64,000 bases of DNA from Desulfoscipio gibsoniae DSM 7213 (GCF_000233715.2 NC_021184.1:806001-870000), one strand, 5' to 3'. Shown: positions 45,447 through 54,690, counted from the stretch's first letter. Notes: a model not told the origin generated them from the letters alone. Made by a program: numbers and translations.

Positions 45447-46454
45447 ATGTCTTGTAGTTCTGTGTTGAGCGTAAGTAATTTACATACGTATTTTTATACC
45501 CGGCAGGGAGCGGTTAAGGCTGTAAACGGTATCAGTTTTGATTTAAAAACAGGTCGGACTTTGGCGATCGTTGGAGAGAGCGGTTCGGGTAAAACTGTAA
45601 CCGCGCTTTCAATCTTCGGTTTAATTGACCCGCCCGGTAAAATTGTCCGCGGGGATATTTGTCTGGACGGGTGCAATTTGCTAAACCTGTCCCAAACCGA
45701 ACTGCGCCGGATACGCGGCAAAAAAATGACTATGGTTTTCCAGGATCCCATGACCTCGTTGAACCCGGTTTTAACTATTGGGACCCAGTTTATTGAGACC
45801 TTGAGCTGCCACGCAAGCATAACCGGGGCGGAGGTTAAAAGGCAAGCGAGGGAAATGTTGAAAAAAATCGGATTGCCGCAGCCCGAAAAAATAATGAAGA
45901 GGTACCCGTTTCAGTTAAGCGGTGGTCAGCGGCAGCGGGTGATGATCGCTATGGCCCTGGCCATGCGCCCCAGACTGCTGGTTGCTGATGAGCCCACCAC
46001 TGCTCTGGATGTTACCGTTCAGGCGCAAATACTTTATGAAATGCGCCAGTTGATCAAGGATTGCCGGGCCGGTGTTTTATTGATTACCCACGACCTGGGA
46101 GTGGTGGCTGAAATGGCTGACGAGGTGGCGGTGATGTATGCCGGATCTATAGTTGAGTATGGGAATGTTTATGATGTTTTTGACAATCCCCTGCACCCTT
46201 ATACAAGGGCTTTGCTTAAATCAGTTCCTCGTCCGGGAGTGATGGGTGAAGAATTGACAACTGTTCAGGGGCAGCCGCCAAGTCTTATTAATATGCCCGG
46301 GAGGTGTGCTTTCCTGCCCCGCTGCGAGCAAAAAACTTGGGGGTGCCGGGACGGCGTTCCTTTGTTGAAGGAAGTTGAACCGGGCCATGCGGTGGCCTGC
46401 CACCGGGCAGCGGCGGGTAAACCCGGAAAGGTGAAATTGCGTGAGCTTGCTTGA
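45447..46454 (+). CDS. ABC transporter ATPase, NikD/DppD type
   Basis: 335 residues. Walker A GESGSGKTVTAL, signature LSGGQRQRVMIAMALAMRPRLLVADEPTTALD, switch His in LLITHDLGVV. The C-terminal oligopeptide-ABC extension has CAFLPRCEQKTWGC, Cys residues that bind an Fe-S cluster in the Dpp/Opp family. It overlaps the next ATPase by 14 bases. Confidence 0.95.
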   Translation: MSCSSVLSVSNLHTYFYTRQGAVKAVNGISFDLKTGRTLAIVGESGSGKTVTALSIFGLIDPPGKIVRGDICLDGCNLLNLSQTELRRIRGKKMTMVFQDPMTSLNPVLTIGTQFIETLSCHASITGAEVKRQAREMLKKIGLPQPEKIMKRYPFQLSGGQRQRVMIAMALAMRPRLLVADEPTTALDVTVQAQILYEMRQLIKDCRAGVLLITHDLGVVAEMADEVAVMYAGSIVEYGNVYDVFDNPLHPYTRALLKSVPRPGVMGEELTTVQGQPPSLINMPGRCAFLPRCEQKTWGCRDGVPLLKEVEPGHAVACHRAAAGKPGKVKLRELA

Positions 46455-47409
46455 TGTGCAAGGCTTGATAAAGTATCACCGCTTAAGTAGTGGGGTTTTT
46501 TCAGCCCGCAGTGAAAAAATCCATGCGGTGGACGGCGTTTCTTTAATTGTTGAAAAGGGGGAAACCCTTGGCCTGGTTGGTGAGAGTGGCTGTGGTAAAA
46601 GCACTTTGGCCCGGCTGATATTAAGATTGGAAAACCATGACGGCGGCAGGATTATATTTGATGGACAAGATATTACCGGCCTGGCAGGGAAAAGGTTGCG
46701 TTGCATAAGGCGCCGGATGCAGATGATTTTTCAAGATACCTATGCTTCTCTTAACCCCCGGATGACCGTTGGTGCTATCGTTGGTGAGCCTCTGGCCAAT
46801 TACCGGGTGGGAACGCGGCGGGAGCAAAAAGAAAAGGTGCGGCAATTGTTGCAAACCGTTGGCTTAAGCCACGAACATGCCGCGCGTTATCCCCATGAAT
46901 TCAGCGGCGGCCAGCGCCAGCGTATTGGCATTGCCAGGGCGCTGGCCTTACAGCCCGACCTTGTGGTCTGTGATGAACCTGTTTCCAATCTGGATGTATC
47001 TGTTCGGGCCCAAATTGTAAATTTGTTAATGCAATTAAAAAAACAGTTAGGCCTTGCCTATTTATTTATTTCCCATGATCTGACAATAGTCAGCTATATC
47101 AGTGACCGGGTGGCGATAATGTACTTGGGGAAAATCGTAGAGATGTTGCCCGGCGGCGATTTGGCTGTAAAGGCCAGGCATCCCTATACTCGGGCACTAC
47201 TGGCGGCGGTACCGGTACATCACCCGCGGTTAAGGGGCGACAAGGAACTGCTGGTGGAAGGTGAACCTCCCGATCCGGTGAGCCCGCCGGCAGGCTGCCG
47301 CTTCCATCCTCGCTGTCCCCGGGCGCAGGAAAAATGCCGGGTGTCGGAGCCACTTCTGGAACCCATCGGCGCGGGGCACCAGGTAGCCTGTCATTTGGCG
47401 GGGGCTTAG
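46441..47409 (+). CDS. ABC transporter ATPase, NikE/DppF type
   Basis: 322 residues, GTG start inside the end of the previous gene behind GGAAAGGTG. Walker A GESGCGKSTLAR, signature FSGGQRQRIGIARALALQPDLVVCDEPVSNLD, C-terminal CRFHPRCPRAQEKC. It completes the five-component importer. Confidence 0.95.
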   Translation: MSLLDVQGLIKYHRLSSGVFSARSEKIHAVDGVSLIVEKGETLGLVGESGCGKSTLARLILRLENHDGGRIIFDGQDITGLAGKRLRCIRRRMQMIFQDTYASLNPRMTVGAIVGEPLANYRVGTRREQKEKVRQLLQTVGLSHEHAARYPHEFSGGQRQRIGIARALALQPDLVVCDEPVSNLDVSVRAQIVNLLMQLKKQLGLAYLFISHDLTIVSYISDRVAIMYLGKIVEMLPGGDLAVKARHPYTRALLAAVPVHHPRLRGDKELLVEGEPPDPVSPPAGCRFHPRCPRAQEKCRVSEPLLEPIGAGHQVACHLAGA

Positions 47410-47566
47410 CGTTGGTTTTAGATTTATATGCGCATTTCCAGAGAGGCTTGGCTTAAATTGATAGCAAGCCTTATGCCAAGGCCATTCAAGATAAATTCTT
47501 AAATAGTGCTATAAGCTAAGTAGTTCATGTTTTTGAAAAACAAATTTATATTTTGGGGGCATTCAA

Positions 47567-48481
47567 TTGCGAAAGCAAAATCAGTATGAGAAAGTCAGTG
47601 GCCGGCTTTTAGAGCCGGTATTTTGGGAAAAAGCCTGGAATGAGTCGCGTCAAGATTCTTTGCAAGCCCGGCGGCGGGAAAAAACATCTTCTCTTGATTA
47701 CTGGAACCGTATATCCGGGCAATTTGCACGCCGGGCCGGGCAACAAAATACGGCCAGGCGGGTGGAACGGGTGTTGGCCTGGCTGGATCAGCACGGGGTG
47801 TTACAGCAGGGGATGGAGGTTTTGGATATCGGTGCCGGAGCGGGTGTGTTTACCATTCCTTTGGCCCGCAGGGGGGCAAAGGTGACTGCCCTGGAACCGG
47901 CTCCGGCCATGCTGGCTGTGTTACAGGAAAGGATTAAGTTTGAAGGACTGACTAATATTCGTTTTATTGAGAGGGAGTGGGAAACAATTGATCCGGTTGC
48001 GAACGGTATATCAGGTAAGTTCGATCTAGTTTTTGCCTCGCTTACCCCCGGGGTGAGGGATGTGGATACCTTGATAAAGATGACTGATTGCTCTCGCGGC
48101 TGGTGTTTTCTGTGCAGTTTTGCGGGTCATCGTTTTACTCCGGCCCGGGAGGAGTTATGGCGATTGGTATTCGGCGAGAAAATGCCCCTGCCGGCATCCG
48201 ATATTTTTTTCCCTCTGAACTATCTGTATACATCGGGTTATAGCCCTTCCTTCCAGGTATGGGCGGACGAATGGGATGAGGAGTTGTTGATAGAAGAAGC
48301 GGTATCAGGATTATATGATTTTCTTAGGGTTTACACGGAAATTACCCCGGAGGTTGAAAGTATGGTTAGAGGTTATGTGGAGCAACGGTCGGTAAATGGA
48401 ACTTTTGTAGAAACAACCAGGGTGCGTTTGGGTATGCTTTTATGGCGAAAGTTTGAGCAATGGCCGACTTATTGTGAATAG
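47567..48481 (+). CDS. Class I SAM-dependent methyltransferase (transporter-linked, no. 2)
   Basis: 304 residues, TTG start seven bases after GGGGG. The N-terminal 80 residues are Arg/Gln-rich (QLEKAW-SRQDSLQARRREKTSSLDYWNRIS-like segment), then motif I VLDIGAGAGVFTIPLARRGAKVTALEPAPAML and FDLVFASLTPGVRD. The C-terminal half is longer than in methyltransferase no. 1 and differs from it, so it is not a simple duplicate. It lies between the second ATPase and another binding-protein gene. Its substrate is unknown. Confidence 0.85.
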   Translation: MRKQNQYEKVSGRLLEPVFWEKAWNESRQDSLQARRREKTSSLDYWNRISGQFARRAGQQNTARRVERVLAWLDQHGVLQQGMEVLDIGAGAGVFTIPLARRGAKVTALEPAPAMLAVLQERIKFEGLTNIRFIEREWETIDPVANGISGKFDLVFASLTPGVRDVDTLIKMTDCSRGWCFLCSFAGHRFTPAREELWRLVFGEKMPLPASDIFFPLNYLYTSGYSPSFQVWADEWDEELLIEEAVSGLYDFLRVYTEITPEVESMVRGYVEQRSVNGTFVETTRVRLGMLLWRKFEQWPTYCE

Positions 48482-48605
48482 TTATTGCTTGATTGAATGC
48501 CTGATATGATGATGCAAACATGTTGGCATAACGATGATCAACACGGGGTAGCGCTTAAAAAGGCTACTTGTTATATATTAAATTATCTTAAAAGGGGGGA
48601 TTAAT

Positions 48606-50144
48606 TTGGGTTATAAAAAAATAATTTATTTAATGTTATTAATTGTCCTGACTGGCTTACTTGGCGGTTGTGGCACCGGTGACCGGGGGCAAGCCGACGG
48701 GCATGAATTGGTAATCGGTATCGGGCGGGACTTTTATAACGGTGCCGAGAGCAGTAATTTTGTTCACGGCAGCACTTGCGTTTGGGAAAGCCTTACTTAT
48801 CTCGATGAAAATTTGGAGCCCACACTGCAACTGGCCGAAAGACTGGTTTCCGATACAACGGCATCGGTGTGGACGGTTTACCTGCGCCAGGGTGTCAAGT
48901 TTCACGATGGTACACCGCTTGATGCTGACGCGGTGGTGAAGAGTATTAAACGATTAAAAGAACATGTCGAATTTGATGAATATGGAACCTTTGTCAATCT
49001 GGAAAAAGTTGAATCTGTGGGCGAGCGGGAAATAAAATGTACCTTTAACAAGCCTGAACCGGCCTTTCCGGCTAAAGTAGCCTACCACGGCTGCCCCATT
49101 TTCAGCCTGCAAAGCTTTGATGACGATGGCAAAATAACCTTTCCCCACGGTACGGGGCCGTTTAAGTTTGCCGAATATAAAAACGGTGAAGCTTTGGTAG
49201 TGACGCGTAACGATGAATACTGGGGTGACAAACCTAAGCTGGACAGGGTAATCTTTAAAATTATCCCCGATCCATCTACCCGTCTGGCCGCGCTGCAGGC
49301 AGGCGAAATACAGGCCGTGGCTGATGTGGGTGGCATACTGCCGGAACAGGTCCCGGTAATTGAGGGGGACGACGAACTAAATTTGTTTTCGTGCCCGGTA
49401 ACGACAACCCACTACCTGCTTTTTAACAATCAAAAGCCGCCCTTTTACGATGCACGTCTGCGCCAAGCGGTGAGCCTGTCGCTGGATCGTCGGCAGCTGG
49501 TTAGGGAAGTGCTTAACGGTTATGGTGAACCTGCGGATACCATCTTTACTCCGCAGGCCAGAGCGTGGACGGTCGGGGGTTTATGGACAATAGATAAGAA
49601 CAAGGCCCAAGAACTGGTTGCACAGGTTAATGCGAATACGCAGCGTCAAGTGGTCTTTGTAGTTAATTCAGCCCTGGCCAACCGCTGGCCGTACAAGCCA
49701 ATTGCGGAAATACTGCAATCGGATCTCAAAACTTTCGGCTTTGAGGTGGAACTTAAGATGTTGGAAATGGGCGCCTGGAAAGAGGCGGTAGAAAAAGGTG
49801 AATATGACCTTACTTTAACACCGTATACATTGATGACCGGTGATCCGGACTTCTTCTTTGACAGTTTGATTCACTCCAAAGGGCTGATGAACATGCAGCG
49901 GGGTATTGGTTACAGCAGTTTGGAGGCAGACAGGTTGGTGGAGGTGGCCGCTGCCGAGCGGGAACCGGCTAAAAGGCAGCAATACTATAGCGAGCTGCAG
50001 CAGTTGGTTGCGCAGGATATGCCGCTATGTCCGGTCTATCATGATGTGTGCCTGTATGCAACCGCAAAAAATGTTCATAATTTAAAGCTTGATCCATTTT
50101 TTAAGCCGGAACTGGATAAAGCCTGGATTGAAAAAAGTAATTAG
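48606..50144 (+). CDS. ABC transporter substrate-binding lipoprotein, second copy (family 5)
   Basis: 512 residues, TTG start behind AAAAGGGGGG. Lipoprotein signal LMLLIVLTGLLGGCGTGD. WTVYLRQGVKFHDGTPLDADAV, GTGPFKFAEYKNG and DARLRQAVSLSLDRRQLV are family-5 motifs, nickel-binding-like. With the first copy at 41144 it gives two binding proteins for one permease/ATPase set, perhaps with different chelates. It differs clearly in sequence from the first. Confidence 0.9.
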   Translation: MGYKKIIYLMLLIVLTGLLGGCGTGDRGQADGHELVIGIGRDFYNGAESSNFVHGSTCVWESLTYLDENLEPTLQLAERLVSDTTASVWTVYLRQGVKFHDGTPLDADAVVKSIKRLKEHVEFDEYGTFVNLEKVESVGEREIKCTFNKPEPAFPAKVAYHGCPIFSLQSFDDDGKITFPHGTGPFKFAEYKNGEALVVTRNDEYWGDKPKLDRVIFKIIPDPSTRLAALQAGEIQAVADVGGILPEQVPVIEGDDELNLFSCPVTTTHYLLFNNQKPPFYDARLRQAVSLSLDRRQLVREVLNGYGEPADTIFTPQARAWTVGGLWTIDKNKAQELVAQVNANTQRQVVFVVNSALANRWPYKPIAEILQSDLKTFGFEVELKMLEMGAWKEAVEKGEYDLTLTPYTLMTGDPDFFFDSLIHSKGLMNMQRGIGYSSLEADRLVEVAAAEREPAKRQQYYSELQQLVAQDMPLCPVYHDVCLYATAKNVHNLKLDPFFKPELDKAWIEKSN

Positions 50145-50177
50145 AATTTATAACTGTTAACTTGTTTTGTATCAGTA

Positions 50178-50552
50178 ATGTATATTGCAGTCCAGTCAAA
50201 TAATCTGTTCAATACGATTGTGTGGGAGATAAGAATACCACGTGTATTGGTGGCAGTGGCGGTGGGTATGGCCCTTGCAACCGCCGGTGCGGTATATCAG
50301 GGAACATTCAGGAACCCGCTGGTGGAGCCATTCGTTTTGGGAGTATCCGCCGGTGCGGCATTTGGCGCGGCATTGGCCATTGTGTTTCCGGGATATCTAC
50401 CTGTTCAATTGTCAGCCTTTGTTTTTGGCATGATTAGCGTTACAGGCACTTATTCGCTGGCCAGAATTAGAGGACAAACCCCCCTGGCAACATTGATCCT
50501 GGCCGGCATAATCATGGCAGATAAGACTGGAGGTGCTTATCCTGATGTCTAA
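50178..50552 (+). pseudogene. FecCD-family permease fragment
   Basis: 124 residues. VWEIRIPRVLVAVAVGMALATAGAVYQGTFRNPLVEPFVLGVSAGAAFGAALAI is the highly conserved core of BtuC/FecD-type permeases, whose full length is about 330 residues. The N-terminal membrane segment and the whole C-terminal half are missing; after ATLILAGIIM the frame runs out into an unrelated tail that overlaps the next gene. A remnant of an iron-siderophore, haem or cobalamin importer. Confidence 0.8.
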
Positions 50553-51354
50553 TGTAGAACAATATCTTAGAAGGTTGGAGCTATCACAATCTTTGCGGGA
50601 ACCCGTCATTAGAACTGCAATAGAATCATTACGGCTTCCTGTAGGAAGTTTCGGTTTGGATGTAGGCTGCGGAATTGGTTTATATACGTTATTGTTGGCG
50701 GAAGCGGTGGGGTCTGCCGGACACGTAATAGGTCTTGATATAACAAAAGAGTTCCTGGCCAAGGCACGCTCTTTATCATCGAAGTCCAATATAGGTAATA
50801 GAATTTCATTCAAGGAAGGTGACGCGTGTAAACTTCCGTTTGATGAAAACACTTTTGACTGGGCCGGCAGCATGGATTTTGCCGGTTACGCTCCTTTGGA
50901 CCCGGTACTTTTATTGAAGGAAATGGGACGGGTCGTAAAACCGGAAGGACGGGTGTTTCTTTTGATATGGTCTTCTCAAAAGCTGCTTTCAGGGTTTCCT
51001 ATGCTGGAGGCCAGGTTAAATGCGACCTCTTCAGGAATTGCTCCGTTTACCACGGCAATGAACCCCGAGTCTCATATGATGCGCGGGTTAGGGTGGTTTC
51101 GCCGGGCGGGCTTAATGGAACCGGAGGCTCGGACTTTCGTGAGGGATGTCTGCCCTCCCTTAGGTCCTGAAATTAGAACCGCATTGACCGATCTTTTTCA
51201 AATGCGTTGGGAAGAAGTTGATTCAGAAGTTTCGCCTGAAGATTGGGCGGAATATCAGCGTTTGTGTAGTCCGGATTTACCGGATTTTATACTGAATGTT
51301 CCTGATTATTACGCATTTTTCACATATACTTTATTTTGCGGCAGAGTTGTTTAA
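50545..51354 (+). CDS. Class I SAM-dependent methyltransferase (no. 3)
   Basis: 269 residues from ATG 50545, with GGAGG 11 bases upstream; GTG 50533 lies on the binding site. Motif I FGLDVGCGIGLYTLLLAEAV, then HVIGLDITKEFLAKA, LPFDENTFDWAGSMDFAGY, and KEMGRVVKPEGRVFLLIWSS. It follows the FecCD fragment, with which it may once have formed an operon: methyltransferases next to FecCD importers are seen in metal-chelate gene sets. The substrate is unknown. Confidence 0.85.
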   Translation: MSNVEQYLRRLELSQSLREPVIRTAIESLRLPVGSFGLDVGCGIGLYTLLLAEAVGSAGHVIGLDITKEFLAKARSLSSKSNIGNRISFKEGDACKLPFDENTFDWAGSMDFAGYAPLDPVLLLKEMGRVVKPEGRVFLLIWSSQKLLSGFPMLEARLNATSSGIAPFTTAMNPESHMMRGLGWFRRAGLMEPEARTFVRDVCPPLGPEIRTALTDLFQMRWEEVDSEVSPEDWAEYQRLCSPDLPDFILNVPDYYAFFTYTLFCGRVV

Positions 51355-51557
51355 ATCAAACCGAACGAAGGATGATGTCAAAATTTAGGTTAGTACGGTC
51401 ACTTTATATATTGTCACAACCACGTTCATTCTTACAGTTTACAATCTTGGCTACATAATTTGGGGCAGCGGAATTTGTTCTATTTTTATACTAAGTTGAC
51501 AATAGCATGTTTTTGATATACAATTGTATTACAAAACATACTAGGGAGGTCTTTCAT

Positions 51558-51827
51558 GTGGCACGGAGTAGCTTGATCCAAATCAGAGTTGATGACGCTC
51601 TCAAAAAGGACGCAGAAGCGCTTTTTAACGATTTGGGGCTTGATATGCCTACTGCTATCCGTCTTTTTTTGAAGCAGTCTTTACTTCATAATGGAATACC
51701 GTTTGCTATTGTCCGAACAGATGATTTTTATAATGACTATAACCTGCAAGTTCTGAAAAAATCCATACAGCAACTTGAGCATGGCAAAGGAACAACTCAC
51801 GAACTGATTGAGGCGGGCGATGAATAA
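51558..51827 (+). CDS. RelB/DinJ-family antitoxin
   Basis: 89 residues from GTG 51558, eight bases after GGGAGG. SSLIQIRVDDALKKDAEALFNDLGLDMPTAIRLFLKQSLLHNGIPF is the DinJ ribbon-helix-helix domain; the tail is acidic. It overlaps a truncated YoeB-like toxin, so the antitoxin survives without a full partner. A degraded duplicate of its 3' part is at 60413. Confidence 0.88.
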   Translation: MARSSLIQIRVDDALKKDAEALFNDLGLDMPTAIRLFLKQSLLHNGIPFAIVRTDDFYNDYNLQVLKKSIQQLEHGKGTTHELIEAGDE

Positions 51828-51933
51828 GGTTTGGTCAGATGAAGCGTGGGAAGATTACCTCTATTGGCAGATGCAGGATAAAAAGACTTTAAAGCGGATA
51901 AACCTGCTTATACAGGATATTGACCGAGTATGA
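51820..51933 (+). pseudogene. Truncated YoeB/RelE-type toxin
   Basis: 37 residues, MNKVWSDEAWEDYLYWQ and KTLKRINLLIQDIDRV, then stop. YoeB proteins start this way but extend to about 85 residues with catalytic Glu, Arg and His, all lost here. The ATG overlaps the antitoxin stop by eight bases. A 20-bp perfect inverted repeat begins seven bases after the stop, exactly where the homology ends. Confidence 0.8.
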
Positions 51934-51939
51934 AAAAGA

Positions 51940-51993
51940 GAAGTGTATAAAAAAAGCACCTTCCGGGAGGTAAGTGCTTTTTTTATACACTTC
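51940..51993. terminator. Perfect 20-bp inverted repeat / terminator
   Basis: GAAGTGTATAAAAAAAGCAC (51940-51959) and its exact complement at 51974-51993, 14-base loop. The run of T's lies inside the 3' arm, so it can act as a terminator on both strands. It may be a small insertion that truncated the toxin gene. Confidence 0.65.
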
Positions 51994-52216
51994 TTTAGCA
52001 TCAAAAGTAGGAAATCAGAATTAACAGTAGAATATGGATCAAAATCAGCAGGTGTTTGCTATTACTTTCATTTACACCGGTAGCGAATGTATATTTAACG
52101 AGCAGAGTGATTTAAAAGGATTAAAAAATATGGACAATTTTGTGAACGTATGTTAAACTGTTAAAAAATATAGCGCATAAAGTTTTAAAACAATTTAATT
52201 ATAATAATAATATTAG

Positions 52217-52268
52217 GCCACGAAGGTTTTCCCAACCACAAGGTTGGAAAATGCCTGCGTGGCTTTTT
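52217..52268 (+). promoter_or_regulatory. Leader hairpin family, copy 5 (upstream of the CooC-like gene)
   Basis: GCCACG (52217-52222) pairs with CGTGGC (52258-52263), where most other copies have CCATG/CATGG: a compensatory T-A to C-G change that supports the stem. The 5' arm keeps GAAGGTTTT; inner stem CCAACC/GGTTGG. Five T's follow, and the binding site of the next gene begins eight bases later. Confidence 0.6.
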
Positions 52269-52289
52269 AATTGCGAAGGAGGATATAAA

Positions 52290-53072
52290 ATGCCTAAACT
52301 AATTGTTTGCGGCCGGGGAGGATGTGGCAAAAGTACCTTGGTGACCCTTTTAGCGAAAGCATTAGGTGAACGGGAACGGGTATTGGTGGTGGATACCGAC
52401 GAATCTAATCTCGGACTATGTAAAATGCTTGGTCAAGAACCGCCGGAAATGAGTTTGATGGTTTCTCTGGGAGGTAAGCCGGTGGTACGGGAAAAACTTC
52501 TGGCCTCTATGAGTCAGGAAAATGGTGAAAAAGTGGGCTTTTTTAGGGAAGATTTATCCTTGGAGGATTTACCCCCTGCATGTGTTAGCTGGGACGGGTC
52601 GGTGGGTAATTTACGCATTGGTAAAATTGAGCACAGTATGGAAGGCTGCGCCTGTCCCATGGGCTCAATTACCCGGTCATTACTAAAAGAGCTTAAAGTA
52701 AATAAAAACGATTGGGTTATAGCAGATACTGAAGCAGGTATAGAACATTTTGGGCGTGGTGTACTGGAAGGTGTGGACGCAATATTAATGGTTGTGGACC
52801 CTTCATATGAGTCCATATTACTGGCTGAAAAAGCCAAGGGATTGGCCGAAGAGGCTCATAAGAAATTTTTTGTTGTTCTGAACAAAGTGGACGAGGCTAC
52901 GGAACCTACTTTGCGGCAGGAGTTGACCGACAGGAAAATTGAGGTTGGCGGCGTTATAAACCATTCTTTAGATATTAGCCGGGCTAATCTTGTTGGAAAC
53001 ACATTGGATGTTAATATGCAGCGGGAAAGTGTGGATGAATTAGTTGATAAAATAATCGGGCTGTGTAGATAA
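52290..53072 (+). CDS. cooC: CooC-like P-loop ATPase (nickel insertion for CODH)
   Basis: 260 residues from ATG 52290, behind AAGGAGG. LIVCGRGGCGKSTLVTLLAKAL is the deviant Walker A of MinD/CooC ATPases; VVDTDESNLGL, VIADTEAGIEHFGRG and VVLNKVDEA follow. MEGCACPMGSITR holds the C-x-C motif that binds nickel or zinc between CooC monomers. CooC loads Ni into the carbon monoxide dehydrogenase C-cluster. No CODH gene is in the window. It has its own promoter region and hairpin copy 5. Confidence 0.88.
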   Translation: MPKLIVCGRGGCGKSTLVTLLAKALGERERVLVVDTDESNLGLCKMLGQEPPEMSLMVSLGGKPVVREKLLASMSQENGEKVGFFREDLSLEDLPPACVSWDGSVGNLRIGKIEHSMEGCACPMGSITRSLLKELKVNKNDWVIADTEAGIEHFGRGVLEGVDAILMVVDPSYESILLAEKAKGLAEEAHKKFFVVLNKVDEATEPTLRQELTDRKIEVGGVINHSLDISRANLVGNTLDVNMQRESVDELVDKIIGLCR

Positions 53073-53271
53073 ATTTAAAACATTGTCGGCTTACGGTTAA
53101 TTAACAAAAATAATAGATACTACAGCGAAAAATATAGATAAACGTAACATAGGGACGATTCTATGATTATTGTAGCGCAATAATGATCTTGCTTAAAATA
53201 AGGCAACGGAACCACCACATGACGTGGCGGAATAAGTAATCTTTTGCTGTAGTAGTAGCTTACCCGGTTTG

Positions 53272-53320
53272 AACCATGAAGGTTTACGCTCCTTGGAAAG
53301 GGGGTCCTTCATGGTTTTTT
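53272..53320 (+). promoter_or_regulatory. Leader hairpin family, copy 6
   Basis: AACCATGAAGG (53272-53282) pairs with CCTTCATGGTT (53306-53316), inner stem CTCC/GGGG region, six T's. 43 bases before the start of the third binding-protein gene. It is the longest outer stem of the family (11 bp). Confidence 0.6.
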
Positions 53321-53362
53321 GCGTTCTCGTAATATTAAATCAATGATAGAGGAGGCGGCCGA

Positions 53363-54391
53363 ATGAACAAAAAACATTTTCTATTCACATTATTACTGGT
53401 GATGTGTTTGAGCTTGCTTTTGTTTGGCTGCGGAACAGATCAAGCACAGAATAGCCAAACTGACGGTAATGACGAAAATAAAGAGCAGAACCAGGTGGAT
53501 GTGATTCGCCTGGAGGGAGGGGATTGGGGTTATCCGAGCCCTTACGCCCATTATTCCAGGGGGCCGGGCAGTTTTAAAATGGCCCTTATATTTGACGGGC
53601 TGTTGGAGAGGGATGAAAATGGGCTTATTCCCTGGCTGGCCGAAAAATATGAAATCATAGACAATGGCAAGCAATATCTTTTTACTATCCGGGACGGTGT
53701 CAAATGGCACGACGGTAAACCGTTTACTGCCGAGGATGTACAATTTAGCTTTGAATATGCAAAGAAATATCCCACGGTACGGTCTGATTTTGCCGGTGAT
53801 GATATTGAAAAAGTGGAGGTTGTGGGAAATAACCAAGTGCTGGTAACCGTTGCGGAGCGCAATGCCGCTATGCTCTATAACCTGGGTAATGCACGCATGA
53901 TCCCCAAACACATTTGGGAAAACGTGGACAATCCCAAGGAGTTTACTGCGCCGGAAGCGGTAATCGGTACCGGTCCCTACCGCCTGACGGATTATAACAA
54001 GGAACACGGCACTTACCATTTTGAGGCCTTCGGAGATTTCTGGGGACCCCGGCAGAGGGTTAAAGCTATTGAATTCATTCCGGTCAGTGAACCAATTCTG
54101 GCCTTTGAAAAGGGGGAAATAGATCAAACCGGCATCAGCTCGGACGTGCTCCCCCGTTTCCAAAACCGGCCGGAATATAAAATAGTACAAAGCCCGGGGT
54201 TCTGGGGGTACCGGTTGTTATTCAATATGGGTGATAATCCTGTTTTAAGGCAAAAGGAACTCAGGCAAGCTATTGCTTATGCCATTGACGCCCGGGAATT
54301 GGTTGATAAAGTGGAACGCGGGGCTGCTGTTCCTGGTAGTGCGGGGGTATTACCTCCGGATCACGTCAAGCCAATAAAGCCGTTGATATGA
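53363..54391 (+). pseudogene. Substrate-binding lipoprotein (family 5), truncated at the C-terminus
   Basis: 342 residues from ATG 53363 (GAGGAGGCGG upstream). Signal LFTLLLVMCLSLLLFGCGTD with lipobox. YLFTIRDGVKWHDGKPFTAEDVQFSFEYA, GTGPYRLTDYNKEHG and LRQAIAYAIDARELV are family motifs, but about 170 residues of the second lobe are missing after AVPGSAGVLPPDHV. The end coincides with a dispersed repeat (54422) and a group II intron fragment, so insertion and deletion probably broke it. It may still be made but is unlikely to bind ligand. Confidence 0.8.
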
Positions 54392-54421
54392 CTTTGTAGA
54401 TTAATTAGCAGTTTAAAAGGT

Positions 54422-54449
54422 GACAGAGGGACGTTTCGCTTGTCTTATT
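54422..54449 (+). repeat. Dispersed repeat, copy 2
   Basis: 25 of 28 bases match 2895-2922. It lies just beyond the premature stop of the third binding-protein gene. Confidence 0.5.
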
Positions 54450-54540
54450 GAACAGCTCTTTATATTATATTCTTTCCTAATTCTTATCACTCGTGCTAAC
54501 TGTATTATATTTGTTCCTTTCTGCTGATATAATTCAACCC

Positions 54541-54690
54541 GTAGGCAAGGGCGTCACTGGTAACGGTGGGGTCTGAAGGAAGCCGAAGGGGGAACTTGGA
54601 ACATAGCGCAAGCGAACCGGTGATGGCCTATCAGGTGGGTAACCTTGCAAGTTGTGGGAAAGCCCGAAAACTGGAAATAAAACAGATTGC
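54541..54690 (+). mobile_element. Group II intron fragment (domain I-like)
   Basis: GGTAACGGTGGGGTCTGAAG then GAAGCCGAAGG, GCGCAAGCGAACCGG and GGTAACCTTGCAAG resemble the 5' part (domain I) of bacterial group II introns. The reverse transcriptase gene and the catalytic domain V region are absent. About 150 bp remain, in debris between a broken binding-protein gene and a broken chemoreceptor gene. Confidence 0.5.
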
